Shown: one piece after another, positions 14,834-23,467 of the stretch | How the letters are laid out: the number at the start of each line of letters is the position of its first letter | Position numbering within the stretch: position 1 is the first letter of the stretch | Position numbers and translations under genes: made by a program | From: Micromonospora purpureochromogenes | GTDB lineage: Bacteria > Actinomycetota > Actinomycetes > Mycobacteriales > Micromonosporaceae | Direction: 5' to 3' | Length of the DNA stretch: 64,000 nucleotides | Assembly: GCF_900091515.1 (NCBI RefSeq) | Contig: NZ_LT607410.1 | Span: 868,001 to 932,000 of the forward strand | The notes under the pieces: model-generated | What the model was told of the DNA's origin: nothing | Database searches by the model: none | What the model saw: only the letters and a program-made list of their open reading frames with translations

Positions 14834-17818
14834 GTGGCACTGGCCCTCTACCGCAAGTACCGGCCGCGCACCTTCGCCGAGATGATCGGCCAGGAGCACG
14901 TCACCGAGCCGCTGTCGCAGGCGCTGCGCAGCGGGCGGCTCAACCACGCCTACCTCTTCTCCGGCCCGCGAGGCTGCGGCAAGACCTCCAGCGCCCGGAT
15001 CCTGGCCCGCTCGCTCAACTGTGAGCAGGGCCCCACCCCGGAGCCCTGCGGCACCTGCGCGTCCTGCCGCTCGCTGGCCACCGACGGCACCGGCTCGATC
15101 GACGTCATCGAGATCGACGCGGCCAGCCACGGCGGCGTCGACGACGCCCGGGAGCTGCGCGAGAAGGCGTTCTTCGCGCCAGCCAGCAGCCGCTTCAAGA
15201 TCTATATCATCGACGAGGCGCACATGGTCTCGCCCCAGGGCTTCAACGCCCTGCTCAAGCTGGTCGAGGAGCCGCCGGAGTACGTCAAGTTCATCTTCGC
15301 CACCACCGAGCCGGAGAAGGTCCTCGGCACGATCAGGTCGCGGACCCACCACTACCCGTTCCGGCTGTTCCCGCCGAAGGTGCTCCGGCCGTACCTGGAG
15401 CAGCTCACCGAGGCGGAGGGGGTGACCGTCGAGCCGGCGGTCTTCCCCTTGGTGGTGCGCGCCGGTGGGGGCAGCATGCGGGACAGCCTCTCCGTGCTCG
15501 ACCAGCTCATCGCGGGCGCCGGCCCGGAGGGGGTCAGCTACGCTCGGGCCACCGCGCTGCTCGGCGTCACCGACGCGGCGCTGATCGACGAGATGTGCGA
15601 CGCGCTGGCCGCCGGGGACGGCGCCGCCGCGTACGCCACCGTCGACCGGGTGGCGGAGGCCGGGCACGACCTCCGCCGGTTCGCCTCCGACCTGCTGGAA
15701 CGCCTGCGCGACCTGATCGTCCTGCAGCAGGTGCCGGACGCCGCGGCCAAGGGCCTGATCGACGGCCCGGCCGACCACGTCGAGCGGATGGCCGCCCAGG
15801 CCCAGCGGCTCGGCCCGGGCACCCTGTCCCGCTGCGCCGACATCGTGCACAACGGCCTGGTCGACATGCGCGGCACCACCGCGCCCCGGCTGCTGCTGGA
15901 GCTGATCTGCGCCCGGATGATGCTGCCCGGCGCCGACGACACCACCGGCGGCCTGCTCCAACGCCTGGAGCGGATGGAGCGCCGGCTCACCCTGGGTGGC
16001 GCCGAGCTGCCGTCGGCCGCCGCCGGCCCCGCGCCGGTCGCCCCCGCTTCCCAGGTACGCCCCGAGCCCGCCCCCGCCGCCCCGAGCGCGCCCGCCCCCG
16101 TCGTGGAATCACGGGACGTCTCCGTGCCGGCGGCCGCCCCGGCGGCGGAGCCGGTGACCCCGCCGGCCGCGCCCCGTCGGGTGCCGCCGGAGGCGGTGAT
16201 GCCCGACCCGGTCACCCCCGCGCCGCCCCGCCCGGGCAGCAGCTCCCCGGGTGCGCTGGACGCGGTCGCGGTACGCCGTGCCTGGCCGGACATCGTCGCC
16301 AAGGTCAACCGGATCAAGAAGCCCGCGGCGGCGCTGATGCGCGACGCCGTGGTCCGCGACGTGGACGGCGACACCGTGGTGCTGACCGTCAAGTCGCCGG
16401 TCCTCGCCCAGATGATGGGCAACCACATCTCCGTGCTGTCCGACGCGCTCTACGAGGAGTTCGGCGGTCGCTGGCAGATCCGCTGCGAGGTGGCCGGTGA
16501 GCGCGGCGCGGCCACGCTCGGTGGCCCGAGCCGGGCGGCGGCCCCGACCCGACCGGCTTCCCCGCCGACCCCCGCGCCCGCCGGCCCGGCCACTGCCGGC
16601 CCGACCGGCGTGGGCCCGAGCGGCCCGTCCGGCTCAGCCGACGGCGTAGGCCCGTCCGGCTCAGCCAGCGGTGCAGGCCCGTCCGGCTCAGCCAGCGGTG
16701 CAGGCCCGTCCGGCGCGGCCAACGGCGTAGGCCGGTCCGACGCGACCAACGCTGGAGACCTGGGCGGTCCGGCGGGTCCGAGCGGCGGGGGTCCGCGCGG
16801 TGCGTCCGGTGCTGCCGGCGGCGCCGGCTCGGGTGGCCCGGCGGGTGCGTCCGGCGGTGGAGCCGCCGGCGGTCCGGCCGGCCAGTCCATCGGCCGCGGC
16901 TCGGTCGGCGGCCCGGTGGCCGGGGGAGCTGCCGCCATGGGCGCAGCCGGTTCGACCCACGGTGCCTCCGGTCCTACCGGCGGTGCCGGTGGCCCGGCGG
17001 GCAACGACGGCGTGCGGTCCGGCGGCGCAGGGCGGCCCGATGGTGCGGGACAGCCCGGTGGCGCCGGTGGCCCGGCGGGCAGCGACGGCGGACGGCCCGG
17101 CAGCACAGGGCGGCTCGGCGCAGGGCAGCCCGGTGGTATGGGGCAGGCAGGTGGTACCGGCGGCCCGGCGGCCCGTGCCCAGGCCGGCCCGGCGACCCAC
17201 GGCGGGACCGGCCCGGCGGCGCGCGGCCCGAGCGGCCCGGCCGACGGTGCCGGAGACGACGAGGACTGGCCCGAGCCGGCCCGGCCCGGTAGCGCGAGCG
17301 GCGGCGACGAGGGCTGGCCCGAGCCGGCCCGTCCGGGTGGTGCCGCGACCGCCACCGCGGGCGGCGACGACTGGCCGGAGCCGGCCCGCCCGGGTGGGGC
17401 CACGGCCACCGCGACCGCCGTACCGAGACCGGCCGGACCGCAGTCGGCACCGTCACCGGCCCCGGCGGCGGCGACCGGCGGCGCGCCGGTGAGCAGCGCG
17501 ATCGCGGCGGCGCGGGCGGCTGCGGCGGCGGCCGGCACGGGCAAGGCGGCCCGCCCCGCGCAGGCGGCCCGGAAGACCGCCGACGCCGACTGGGCCGGCG
17601 AGCCGCCGTACGACCCGGACTTCGACGGGCCGCTGCGCGGCGGTGGACGCCCCCAGCCGGCGGCGACCCCGGCGTACGAGGGGTTCGACCCCGGTGACGA
17701 GCCGCTGGACGAGGTGATCGACGAGCGGACCGCCCGGCAGTCCAGCGAGGAGCAGGCGGTACAGCTGCTCCGGGAGGCGTTCGGCGCCGAGAAGATCGAC
17801 GAGGTCGACGCGCGCTGA
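14834..17818 (+). CDS. dnaX: DNA polymerase III subunit gamma/tau
   Basis: DnaX is the ATPase of the clamp loader and links polymerase cores. GTG 14834, eight bases after GGAGG, gives MALALYRKYRPRTFAEMIGQ, the family start. Walker A is GPRGCGKTS (residues 44-51), a four-Cys zinc module lies near residues 63-78 (CEQGP, CGTCASC), and Walker B is DEAH at 127-130. The clamp-loader domain ends near residue 385. A conserved part at ~480-560 contains AWPDIVAKVNRIKKPAAALM. At 994 residues it is long because of a ~350-residue Gly/Ser/Pro/Ala linker with tandem repeats and three WPEPARPG motifs. It leads a dnaX-ybaB-recR unit. Confidence 0.96.
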   Translation: MALALYRKYRPRTFAEMIGQEHVTEPLSQALRSGRLNHAYLFSGPRGCGKTSSARILARSLNCEQGPTPEPCGTCASCRSLATDGTGSIDVIEIDAASHGGVDDARELREKAFFAPASSRFKIYIIDEAHMVSPQGFNALLKLVEEPPEYVKFIFATTEPEKVLGTIRSRTHHYPFRLFPPKVLRPYLEQLTEAEGVTVEPAVFPLVVRAGGGSMRDSLSVLDQLIAGAGPEGVSYARATALLGVTDAALIDEMCDALAAGDGAAAYATVDRVAEAGHDLRRFASDLLERLRDLIVLQQVPDAAAKGLIDGPADHVERMAAQAQRLGPGTLSRCADIVHNGLVDMRGTTAPRLLLELICARMMLPGADDTTGGLLQRLERMERRLTLGGAELPSAAAGPAPVAPASQVRPEPAPAAPSAPAPVVESRDVSVPAAAPAAEPVTPPAAPRRVPPEAVMPDPVTPAPPRPGSSSPGALDAVAVRRAWPDIVAKVNRIKKPAAALMRDAVVRDVDGDTVVLTVKSPVLAQMMGNHISVLSDALYEEFGGRWQIRCEVAGERGAATLGGPSRAAAPTRPASPPTPAPAGPATAGPTGVGPSGPSGSADGVGPSGSASGAGPSGSASGAGPSGAANGVGRSDATNAGDLGGPAGPSGGGPRGASGAAGGAGSGGPAGASGGGAAGGPAGQSIGRGSVGGPVAGGAAAMGAAGSTHGASGPTGGAGGPAGNDGVRSGGAGRPDGAGQPGGAGGPAGSDGGRPGSTGRLGAGQPGGMGQAGGTGGPAARAQAGPATHGGTGPAARGPSGPADGAGDDEDWPEPARPGSASGGDEGWPEPARPGGAATATAGGDDWPEPARPGGATATATAVPRPAGPQSAPSPAPAAATGGAPVSSAIAAARAAAAAAGTGKAARPAQAARKTADADWAGEPPYDPDFDGPLRGGGRPQPAATPAYEGFDPGDEPLDEVIDERTARQSSEEQAVQLLREAFGAEKIDEVDAR
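16622..16729 (+). repeat. 27-bp tandem repeat within dnaX
   Basis: Four consecutive 27-bp units begin GGCCCGTCCGGCTCAGCC; the second and third are identical and the outer ones diverge. They encode nine-residue GPSGSASGA blocks in the flexible linker and keep the frame. Confidence 0.85.
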
Positions 17819-17902
17819 GCGTGCGCCGGCCACCGAGGACGTGTGCCGCCGCCCGACTAGGCTGGGCGCGGCCGAGCAGACGAGTGCGAGAAGGAGCCTT
17901 CC

Positions 17903-18235
17903 GTGCGCCCAGGTGGACAGCCGAACATGCAGCAGATGCTGAAGCAGGCGCAGAAGATGCAGCAGCAGATCGCCCAGGCGCAGGCCGAGCTGGCCGAGGC
18001 CGAGCTGACCGGCACCGCCGGCGGCGGCCTGGTCACCGCGACCGTCTCCGGCGCCGGTGAGATCAAGAGCATCAAGATCGACCCGAAGGCGGTCGACCCG
18101 GAGGACGTGGAGACCCTGGAGGACCTGGTCGTCGCGGCCCTGCACAACGCCGCCGAGGCGGCCAAGGAGCTGACCGAGAAGAAGATGGGTCCGGTCGCCG
18201 GTGGCATGGGCGGCCTCGGCCTGCCCGGGTTCTGA
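17903..18235 (+). CDS. YbaB/EbfC nucleoid-associated protein
   Basis: The 110-residue protein starts at GTG 17903, six bases after AAGGAG. The N-terminal helix [20 protein letters not shown], then [20 protein letters not shown] and [13 protein letters not shown], identify the YbaB/EbfC family, dimeric DNA-binding proteins that coat the nucleoid. The Met/Gly-rich tail ([15 protein letters not shown]) is typical. It sits between dnaX and recR, eight bases before recR, the conserved arrangement. Confidence 0.94.
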   Translation: MRPGGQPNMQQMLKQAQKMQQQIAQAQAELAEAELTGTAGGGLVTATVSGAGEIKSIKIDPKAVDPEDVETLEDLVVAALHNAAEAAKELTEKKMGPVAGGMGGLGLPGF

Positions 18236-18243
18236 GCCGGCTG

Positions 18244-18837
18244 ATGTACGAAGGTGCCATCCAGGACCTGATCGACGAGCTGGGGCGGCTGCCGGGCGTG
18301 GGCCCGAAGAGTGCCCAGCGGATCGCGTTCCACGTCCTGTCGGCGGACCCTGCCGACGTCAACCGGTTGGCCGGCGCGTTGCGCAAGGTCAAGGAGCTGG
18401 TCCGGTTCTGCACCACCTGCTACAACGTGGCCGAGTCCGACCAGTGCCGGATCTGCCGCGACCAGCGCCGCACCGACGAGGTGCTCTGCGTGGTCGAGGA
18501 GCCCAAGGACGTGGTGGCGATCGAGCGGACCGGTGAGTTCCGGGGCCGCTACCACGTGCTCGGCGGGGCGATCAATCCGCTGGAGGGCATCGGGCCGGAC
18601 AACCTGCGCATCCGCGAGCTGATGACCCGGCTCAGCGGCGGGACGGTCCGGGAGCTGATCCTGGCCACCGACCCGAACACCGAGGGCGAGGCGACGGCGA
18701 CGTACCTGGCGTTGATGGTGAAGCCGATGGGCATCTCGGTCACCCGGCTGGCCAGCGGCCTGCCGGTCGGCGGCGACCTGGAGTACGCCGACGAGATCAC
18801 CCTCGGCCGCGCCTTCGAGGGCCGCCGGGCCGTCTGA
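18244..18837 (+). CDS. recR: Recombination mediator RecR
   Basis: The 197-residue protein acts with RecO (and RecF) to load RecA on gapped DNA. Features in order are a helix-hairpin-helix ([17 protein letters not shown], residues ~15-30), a C4 zinc finger with Cys56, Cys59, Cys68 and Cys71, and a Toprim domain (~79-175) including [10 protein letters not shown] and [13 protein letters not shown]. Length is standard. It follows ybaB by eight bases and is the last gene of the dnaX unit, ended by the stem-loop at 18874. Confidence 0.97.
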   Translation: MYEGAIQDLIDELGRLPGVGPKSAQRIAFHVLSADPADVNRLAGALRKVKELVRFCTTCYNVAESDQCRICRDQRRTDEVLCVVEEPKDVVAIERTGEFRGRYHVLGGAINPLEGIGPDNLRIRELMTRLSGGTVRELILATDPNTEGEATATYLALMVKPMGISVTRLASGLPVGGDLEYADEITLGRAFEGRRAV

Positions 18838-18873
18838 GCCGTAGTACGGCACCGGGGCGGCCGAGTCGTATCC

Positions 18874-18905
18874 GATGGGTCCACGCGAACAGGCGTGGAC
18901 CCATC
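18874..18905 (+). terminator. Terminator of dnaX-ybaB-recR
   Basis: A perfect 13-bp stem GATGGGTCCACGC/GCGTGGACCCATC with a 6-nt loop lies 36 bp after the recR stop. Confidence 0.75.
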
Positions 18906-18918
18906 GCCGTTCTCCCTC

Positions 18919-18975
18919 GTTGATCATGAGGTTAGCGGCGCGGTCTCCTCCACCACTGCCAACCTCATGATCAAC
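18919..18975. repeat. 15-bp inverted repeat with GTTGATCATGAGGTT arms
   Basis: GTTGATCATGAGGTT (18919-18933) is exactly inverted at 18961-18975 around a 27-bp loop. The TGATCATGA core is itself palindromic. It lies between convergent terminators, so termination alone does not explain it; it looks like a dispersed intergenic palindrome. Confidence 0.7.
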
Positions 18976-19017
18976 CCGAGGTGTTCCACCGTCCGTGCGA
19001 GATCGGGGACATGCCGT

Positions 19018-19047
19018 TGGCCGGCACCCCGAGAGGGGTGCCGGCCA
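19018..19047 (-). terminator. Terminator of secreted protein gene 19067
   Basis: A perfect 13-bp stem TGGCCGGCACCCC with a GAGA loop lies 20 bp past the minus-strand stop. Confidence 0.8.
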
Positions 19048-19066
19048 GCGTGAGTGTTCAGGTGGG

Positions 19067-19654
19067 TCAGTTGTTCCAGTGCTTGGCGACCAGGTCGGCG
19101 GCCTGCTGCTCCCACTGGGCGTAGTGGTCCGGGTAGGCCGAGACCTGCACGGTCTGCGCGGCCTCGGTCAGCGGCATGTCCTGCCAGCCGTCGACCTGCT
19201 TGAGACCCTTGAGGAACGCCATCGTGCTGTATTCGGGGTCGGTGATCTGCTCGACCGTGCCCCAACCCGAGGACGGGCGCTGCTGGAACAGGCCCTGCGA
19301 GTCGAAGTCGTTGCGCTCACCCAGGTGACCCAGGTTCTCCAACTTCGACTCCTGCAGCGACGTGGCGATCGCGACCACGGCGGCCCGCTCGTCCATGCCC
19401 GACTTCTTCGTCGCCGCGATGATCGCCTTCACATTCTTCGTCTGCTCGGCGCCCACATCGATGCGCGACTGCTTGCCCTGCACACCGTGCGGGATCAGCT
19501 TGCCCTTGTCGACCTTGTCGGCCTGCACCACGGCGACGGCCTTGGCGTCCACCGGGTTGGCGTGGGCCTCGGTGACCGGGCCGGCGAAGACGCCACCGGC
19601 GAAGGCCAGACCAGCAATACCCAGCACGCTCTTACGCAGAATGGTGGTGTTCAT
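19067..19654 (-). CDS. Secreted lysozyme-fold-type cell-wall protein
   Basis: The 195-residue product has a Sec signal (KSVLGIAGLAFAGGVFAG, cleavage near AHA). The mature C-terminal ~110 residues contain AAVVAIATSLQESKLENLG and FDSQGLFQQRPSSGWGT, then STMAFLKGLKQV and VSAYPDHYAQWEQ. This pattern is typical of a conserved group of actinobacterial exported proteins with a transglycosylase/Rpf-like helical domain; the Glu in QESKL is placed like the catalytic Glu of lysozyme folds. Activity on peptidoglycan is inferred, not proven. It has its own terminator and an unusually long upstream region carrying a duplicated block. Confidence 0.65.
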   Translation of the reverse strand: MNTTILRKSVLGIAGLAFAGGVFAGPVTEAHANPVDAKAVAVVQADKVDKGKLIPHGVQGKQSRIDVGAEQTKNVKAIIAATKKSGMDERAAVVAIATSLQESKLENLGHLGERNDFDSQGLFQQRPSSGWGTVEQITDPEYSTMAFLKGLKQVDGWQDMPLTEAAQTVQVSAYPDHYAQWEQQAADLVAKHWNN

Positions 19655-19802
19655 GGGGGAAGCTCCTTCAGGGGGTTGACGCCGCCGGTCGACCGGGGGA
19701 TCGACATGACAGGCGGCGTAAGCACCACGAGCAGGCGCTCACACACAAAGGGGGAAAGTCTCTGCCCGGCAGGCTTCACGAGCGGGGGGCTCGCGGCGCC
19801 GG

Positions 19803-19942
19803 GTCCATGTGTAACGACCGGCGGCCCACCATCATTCCGGCGGCCGGCATCCCGGGCGGCCCACGCGTTCGGGCCAGGCCAGCGGGGTGCTGCTGCGATC
19901 GTCCAGGTGATGTAACGACCCCGGGCCGGCCACCATTCCGGC
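19803..19942. repeat. Duplicated block upstream of gene 19067-19654
   Basis: Two diverged copies (starting 19803 and 19901) share GTCCA, then TGTAACGACC, then GGCC-CACCAT and TTCCGGCG, 101 bp apart measured at TGTAACGACC. On the coding strand the core reads GGTCGTTACA. The rest of the 694-bp gap (19655-20348) shows no gene; it must hold the divergent promoters of the secreted protein and the dpp operon. Confidence 0.5.
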
Positions 19943-20348
19943 GTGCGGGTGCCACCGGTCACGGGACGGGAACCCGATCCGGGCATGAACCGGACATCAC
20001 GTCGGACCGTCCCGCCCAGGTGGCGGCCCGATCCGTCCGCCTGGCGGGAGGTGGGGCGGGTGTCCGCGTACCCGAAAAGGAGCCGGCGGGGGCGGGCGGT
20101 GGCCCGGCGGGAGGGTCTGCGATGTTCTGGTGGGTTTTGGCCGGCGGCCCGGGAACGGTACGGGGCGGGGTGTCGGGTGTGACAGTCCCGTTTGTCGACC
20201 GATCCGGGGGTGTCAGACGCGGCCGCTTGGTGTCGGCTTGATAGCGATTGCCTAACGGCCGTTCCGCTTTCGGTTGGTCCTGTCATAGCCTCCCGCTCAC
20301 GGACCGGCCATGAAACCGGCGTGGTCACGCGGATGACAGAGGTGAGAG

Positions 20349-21044
20349 ATGCAGGCGAGAAGGCTTAGAACGGCCGTGACCCTCGCGGCCGTTGCAGCCC
20401 TGGCGGTCGGCGCGGCCGGCTGTGCGGAAAGCGACCGCAGCGACGACAGCGGCGAGGCCAAGACGGGCGGCACCTTCATCTTCGCGGGTGCCGGTGACCC
20501 CAAGAACTTCGACCCGATCTTCAACGATGACGGTGAGTCCTTCCGGCCGATCCGGCAGATGTACGACACCCTCATCCAGCACAAGCCGGGCACGGCGGAG
20601 CTTCAGGGCGGCCTGGCGGAGAGCTGGGAGCACGACCCCGAGGGCAAGGTCTGGACCTTCAAGCTGCGCCAGGGCGTGAAGTTCCACGACGGCACCCCCT
20701 TCAACGCCTCGGCGGTCTGCTTCAACTTCGACCGCTGGTACAACATGAAGGGCGCCGCCGCCCAGTCGCAGATGATCTACTACCTGGACGTCTTCGGCGG
20801 CTTCGCGAAGAACGAGAGCCCCGATGCCGGCAAGCCGGTCTACAACAAGTGCGAGGCCAAGGACGACGGCACCGCCGTCATCACCCTCAACCAGTACAAG
20901 GGCGCGTTCCCCGGCGCCTTCGCGCTGACCGCGCTCTCGATCGCCAGCCCGGAGGCCCTGAAGAAGGGCGACGCCGACACGGTCAAGCAGAACGGCGACT
21001 CCTTCGAGTACAGCTCGTTCGCCACCAGCGGCCCGGTCGGCACC
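20349..21044 (+). pseudogene. ABC peptide-binding lipoprotein, 5' part, split by IS
   Basis: This is the N-terminal 232 codons of a solute-binding protein of family 5 (DppA/OppA type). A lipoprotein signal has Cys25 (LAVGAAGC), followed by GGTFIFAGAGDPKNFDPIF, YDTLIQHKPGTAEL and WTFKLRQGVKFHDGTPFNA, all typical. At 21045 the ISAs1-like element begins; the frame runs eight codons into it and stops at 21071. The 10 bases before the junction are repeated after the element. Joining 21044 to 22390 gives an uninterrupted 557-residue protein of normal length. The truncated product lacks most of the second lobe and should not bind peptide. Confidence 0.93.
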
Positions 21045-22379
21045 CAGGGCCCCGGCAAAGTCGTCAGGTGATGCCGAGTAGGGCCAGTGGTCGGTTGCTG
21101 TCGCGGGCGTGGTGGCGGTTGCCGGCGGCGATGTTGGTGACGCCGGCCTGGCGTAGGGCGCCGATGGCGGCGTTGCGTAGGGCTGCCATGACCTGGGGTC
21201 CGGTGCCGGTACGGATCTGGGATCGGTCTTCGTCGTAGGTCACGTCGCGGACCCAGTGGACTCTGTTCTCGATCGACCAGTGACCGCGGATCCACGAGGC
21301 GAGCTGCGCCGGCCTGGCCTGGTGAACGAGCAGGTCGGTGATCGCGTAGACGGTCTCGGTGGTGAAGCGTTTCGGCTGGTCGAGCCGGCGTCGACGCCGT
21401 CGGATCTGCAACGCCTGGGCGGCGTGGGGAAAATCGATCCCGGTGGAGACGGACAGGATCTTCAGGGTGCGGATCTCCCGGCGGCCATGGCCGCGGCAGG
21501 TGTCACGGTCGGCGTCAGGCACGGCCCGCCAGGGCAGAGCGGCCAACTGGTGGTGCAGGCTGGGCTGGTTGCCCTTCACCGTGAGGATCCAGTGGGCGCC
21601 GCGCTCGGCGAGGTAGGCGACGTGCTCACGTTGGCAATGCAACGCGTCGGCGGTCACGACCACGCCGTGCAGGTCTGGGATCTGGTCGAGCAGGGGTGCG
21701 AAGCGGGTGATTTCGTTGGTCTTACCGTTGACGTCGGTGCTGGCCAGCACGACACCACTGGCCTGGTCGGCGGCGGCGAGGACGTGCCGGGCGGTCGTGT
21801 CGCCGGTGCGGGAACCGCGGATCGTCTTGCCATCCACGGCGATCGCCCTGCTCGACCCTGCCGGCGCTGCGGGAGTGCATCCGGCCAGCCAGGTCCCGAT
21901 CACGACGGCGAGCACCTCGGGGTCCAGGGCCTGCAGCAGTCGGCGGATCATGGCCTCGGACGGCCGGCGGCTTGCGTCGATCCCGAGCAGGACGGCGGTA
22001 TCGGCGGGCAGGTCAGCGACCCACTCCCCGATCGCCGTGTAGGAGCGGTAACCGGCCACGACCGCGCAGACCGCCGCGGCGACCACGGTCACCAGACGGT
22101 GCCGTACTCCACGGCGGGCGCGAGGATCGGGCAGATCCGCCAACGCCGTGAGCAGCCCACCCGCACCATCCTCCACAGAGGTCCCGGCCGGTGCGGTTGA
22201 CAACGATGAGATCAGCGATGATGGCAACGCGGGCATGACTCACTTCAGATAGATCAACAGGCCTCGAGAACCTCGATGATCTTCCGGAGCGGTCATGCCC
22301 GCCTTGCTACCCACACCCAGGGCGCGTCTGCACCAACCACCTCAAGCCGGACACCCCTCACGACTTTGCCGGAGCCCTG
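21045..22379 (-). mobile_element. ISAs1-family insertion sequence, complete
   Basis: The 1335-bp element is bounded by the direct repeat GGTCGGCACC at 21035-21044 and 22380-22389. Inverted ends start CAGGGCCCCGGCAAAGTCGT on the left and CAGGGCTCCGGCAAAGTCGT on the right (24 bp, two mismatches). The CAGGG terminus and 10-bp duplication fit ISAs1. One transposase gene fills most of it, opposite to the host gene; about 140 bp at the right end are non-coding. The perfect target repeat indicates recent insertion. Confidence 0.95.
21064..22236 (-). CDS. ISAs1-family transposase
   Basis: The 390-residue protein matches ISAs1 transposases throughout: [17 protein letters not shown] and [11 protein letters not shown] in the N-terminal DNA-binding part, [12 protein letters not shown] with the first catalytic Asp, [17 protein letters not shown] with the second, and [20 protein letters not shown] with the catalytic Glu. 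All three DDE residues are therefore present and the length is complete, so the element may be active. The stop codon lies inside the left inverted repeat. Confidence 0.94.
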   Translation of the reverse strand: MPALPSSLISSLSTAPAGTSVEDGAGGLLTALADLPDPRARRGVRHRLVTVVAAAVCAVVAGYRSYTAIGEWVADLPADTAVLLGIDASRRPSEAMIRRLLQALDPEVLAVVIGTWLAGCTPAAPAGSSRAIAVDGKTIRGSRTGDTTARHVLAAADQASGVVLASTDVNGKTNEITRFAPLLDQIPDLHGVVVTADALHCQREHVAYLAERGAHWILTVKGNQPSLHHQLAALPWRAVPDADRDTCRGHGRREIRTLKILSVSTGIDFPHAAQALQIRRRRRRLDQPKRFTTETVYAITDLLVHQARPAQLASWIRGHWSIENRVHWVRDVTYDEDRSQIRTGTGPQVMAALRNAAIGALRQAGVTNIAAGNRHHARDSNRPLALLGIT

Positions 22380-22389
22380 GGTCGGCACC

Positions 22390-23367
22390 GGCCCGTTCAC
22401 GTTCGGCGGCTGGGACAAGGCCAAGAACGAGATCACCCTGAACCGGAACCCGGACTACTTCGGGGAGAAGGCCAAGGTCGACAAGCTGATCATCAAGATC
22501 ATCAAGGACGAGAACACCCGCAAGCAGGAGCTGCGCGCGGGCACCGTCCAGGGCATCGACTTCCCGGCCCCGGCCGACCGCAAGGCGCTCGAGGGTGAGG
22601 GCTTCCAGGTCGTCGCCCGGCCGGCGTTCAACATCCTCTACCTGGGCATCAACCAGAAGAACCCGAAGCTGAAGGACCTGCGGGTGCGCCAGGCGATCGC
22701 CTACGCCCTCAACCGTCAGCAGCTCGTGCAGACCAAGGGCCCGGGTGGCTCGAAGGTCGCCGACGAGTTCATGCCGGACACCGTGCTCGGCTACGCCCCG
22801 GACGTGCAGAAGTACGAGTACAACCCGGAGAAGGCCAAGCAGCTGCTCAAGGAGGCCGGCGCCGAGGGTCTGACCCTCAACTTCTACTACCCGCCGGACG
22901 TCTCCCGGCCGTACATGCCGAACCCGCAGGAGATCTTCACGATCCTCGCCAACGACCTGCAGGCCGTGGGCATCAAGGTCAACGGCGTGCCGCGTCCGTG
23001 GAACGGTGGCTTCAAGGACGACGTGCAGCAGTTCGGCAAGCAGGACCTGCACATCCTGGGCTGGACCGGTGACTACAACGACCCGGGCAACTTCGTCGGT
23101 ACGTTCTTCGGCCGCGGCAAGGTCGAGTTCGGCGACCAGTCGATGACCGAGATGTTCGACGCCATCGCCAAGGCCGACGGCACCGTCGACGAGGCGGCCA
23201 AGAAGGCGGCCTGGGAGCAGGTCAACCGGGACATCGCCAGCAAGTGGCTGCCGGCCGTGCCGGTCTGGCACGCCCCGCCGGCCATCGTCGTCACCAAGGA
23301 CGTCAAGGGTCTGGTCGCCAGCCCGCTGACCGACGAGCGGTTCAACACGGTCAGCGTCAGCAAGTGA
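22390..23367 (+). pseudogene. ABC peptide-binding protein, 3' part, split by IS
   Basis: This is the remaining 326 codons of the binding protein, resuming at GPFTFGGWDKAKNEITLNR. It has DLRVRQAIAYALNRQQLV, AKQLLKEAGAEGLTLNFYY and VPVWHAPPAIVV, as in family-5 binding proteins. An ATG inside the IS (22276) stays in frame, so a signal-less fragment of 363 residues could be made, but it would remain cytoplasmic. No frameshift or stop has accumulated since insertion. Confidence 0.93.
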
Positions 23368-23395
23368 CGTACGTCGGCTGACGCCGTAGGCGCGT

Positions 23396-23435
23396 ATCGG
23401 CCCGGGTCGGGGGCTCCACCCCGGCCCGGGCCGAT
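23396..23435 (+). terminator. Intercistronic stem-loop before the permease genes
   Basis: A 17-bp stem (23396-23412/23419-23435, one G-T pair) lies between the binding-protein stop and the permease start. Such hairpins often attenuate transcription and favour expression of the binding protein over the membrane parts. Confidence 0.65.
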
Positions 23436-23467
23436 TCCGCGAACATCGAGAGTCTGGTGTGTGAGAG

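Noticed and set aside
19655..19800. Possible c-di-AMP (ydaO) riboswitch before the secreted cell-wall gene
   Set aside because: GTGAAGCC and ACTTTCC pieces recall the aptamer, but the conserved GGGGA-CC and GTCAGCTAACC parts are not present, so I did not call it.
22276..22389. Separate start inside the IS for the downstream part of the binding protein
   Set aside because: The sequence before GPFTFGG is IS end and has no signal peptide; it is a chance in-frame ATG.
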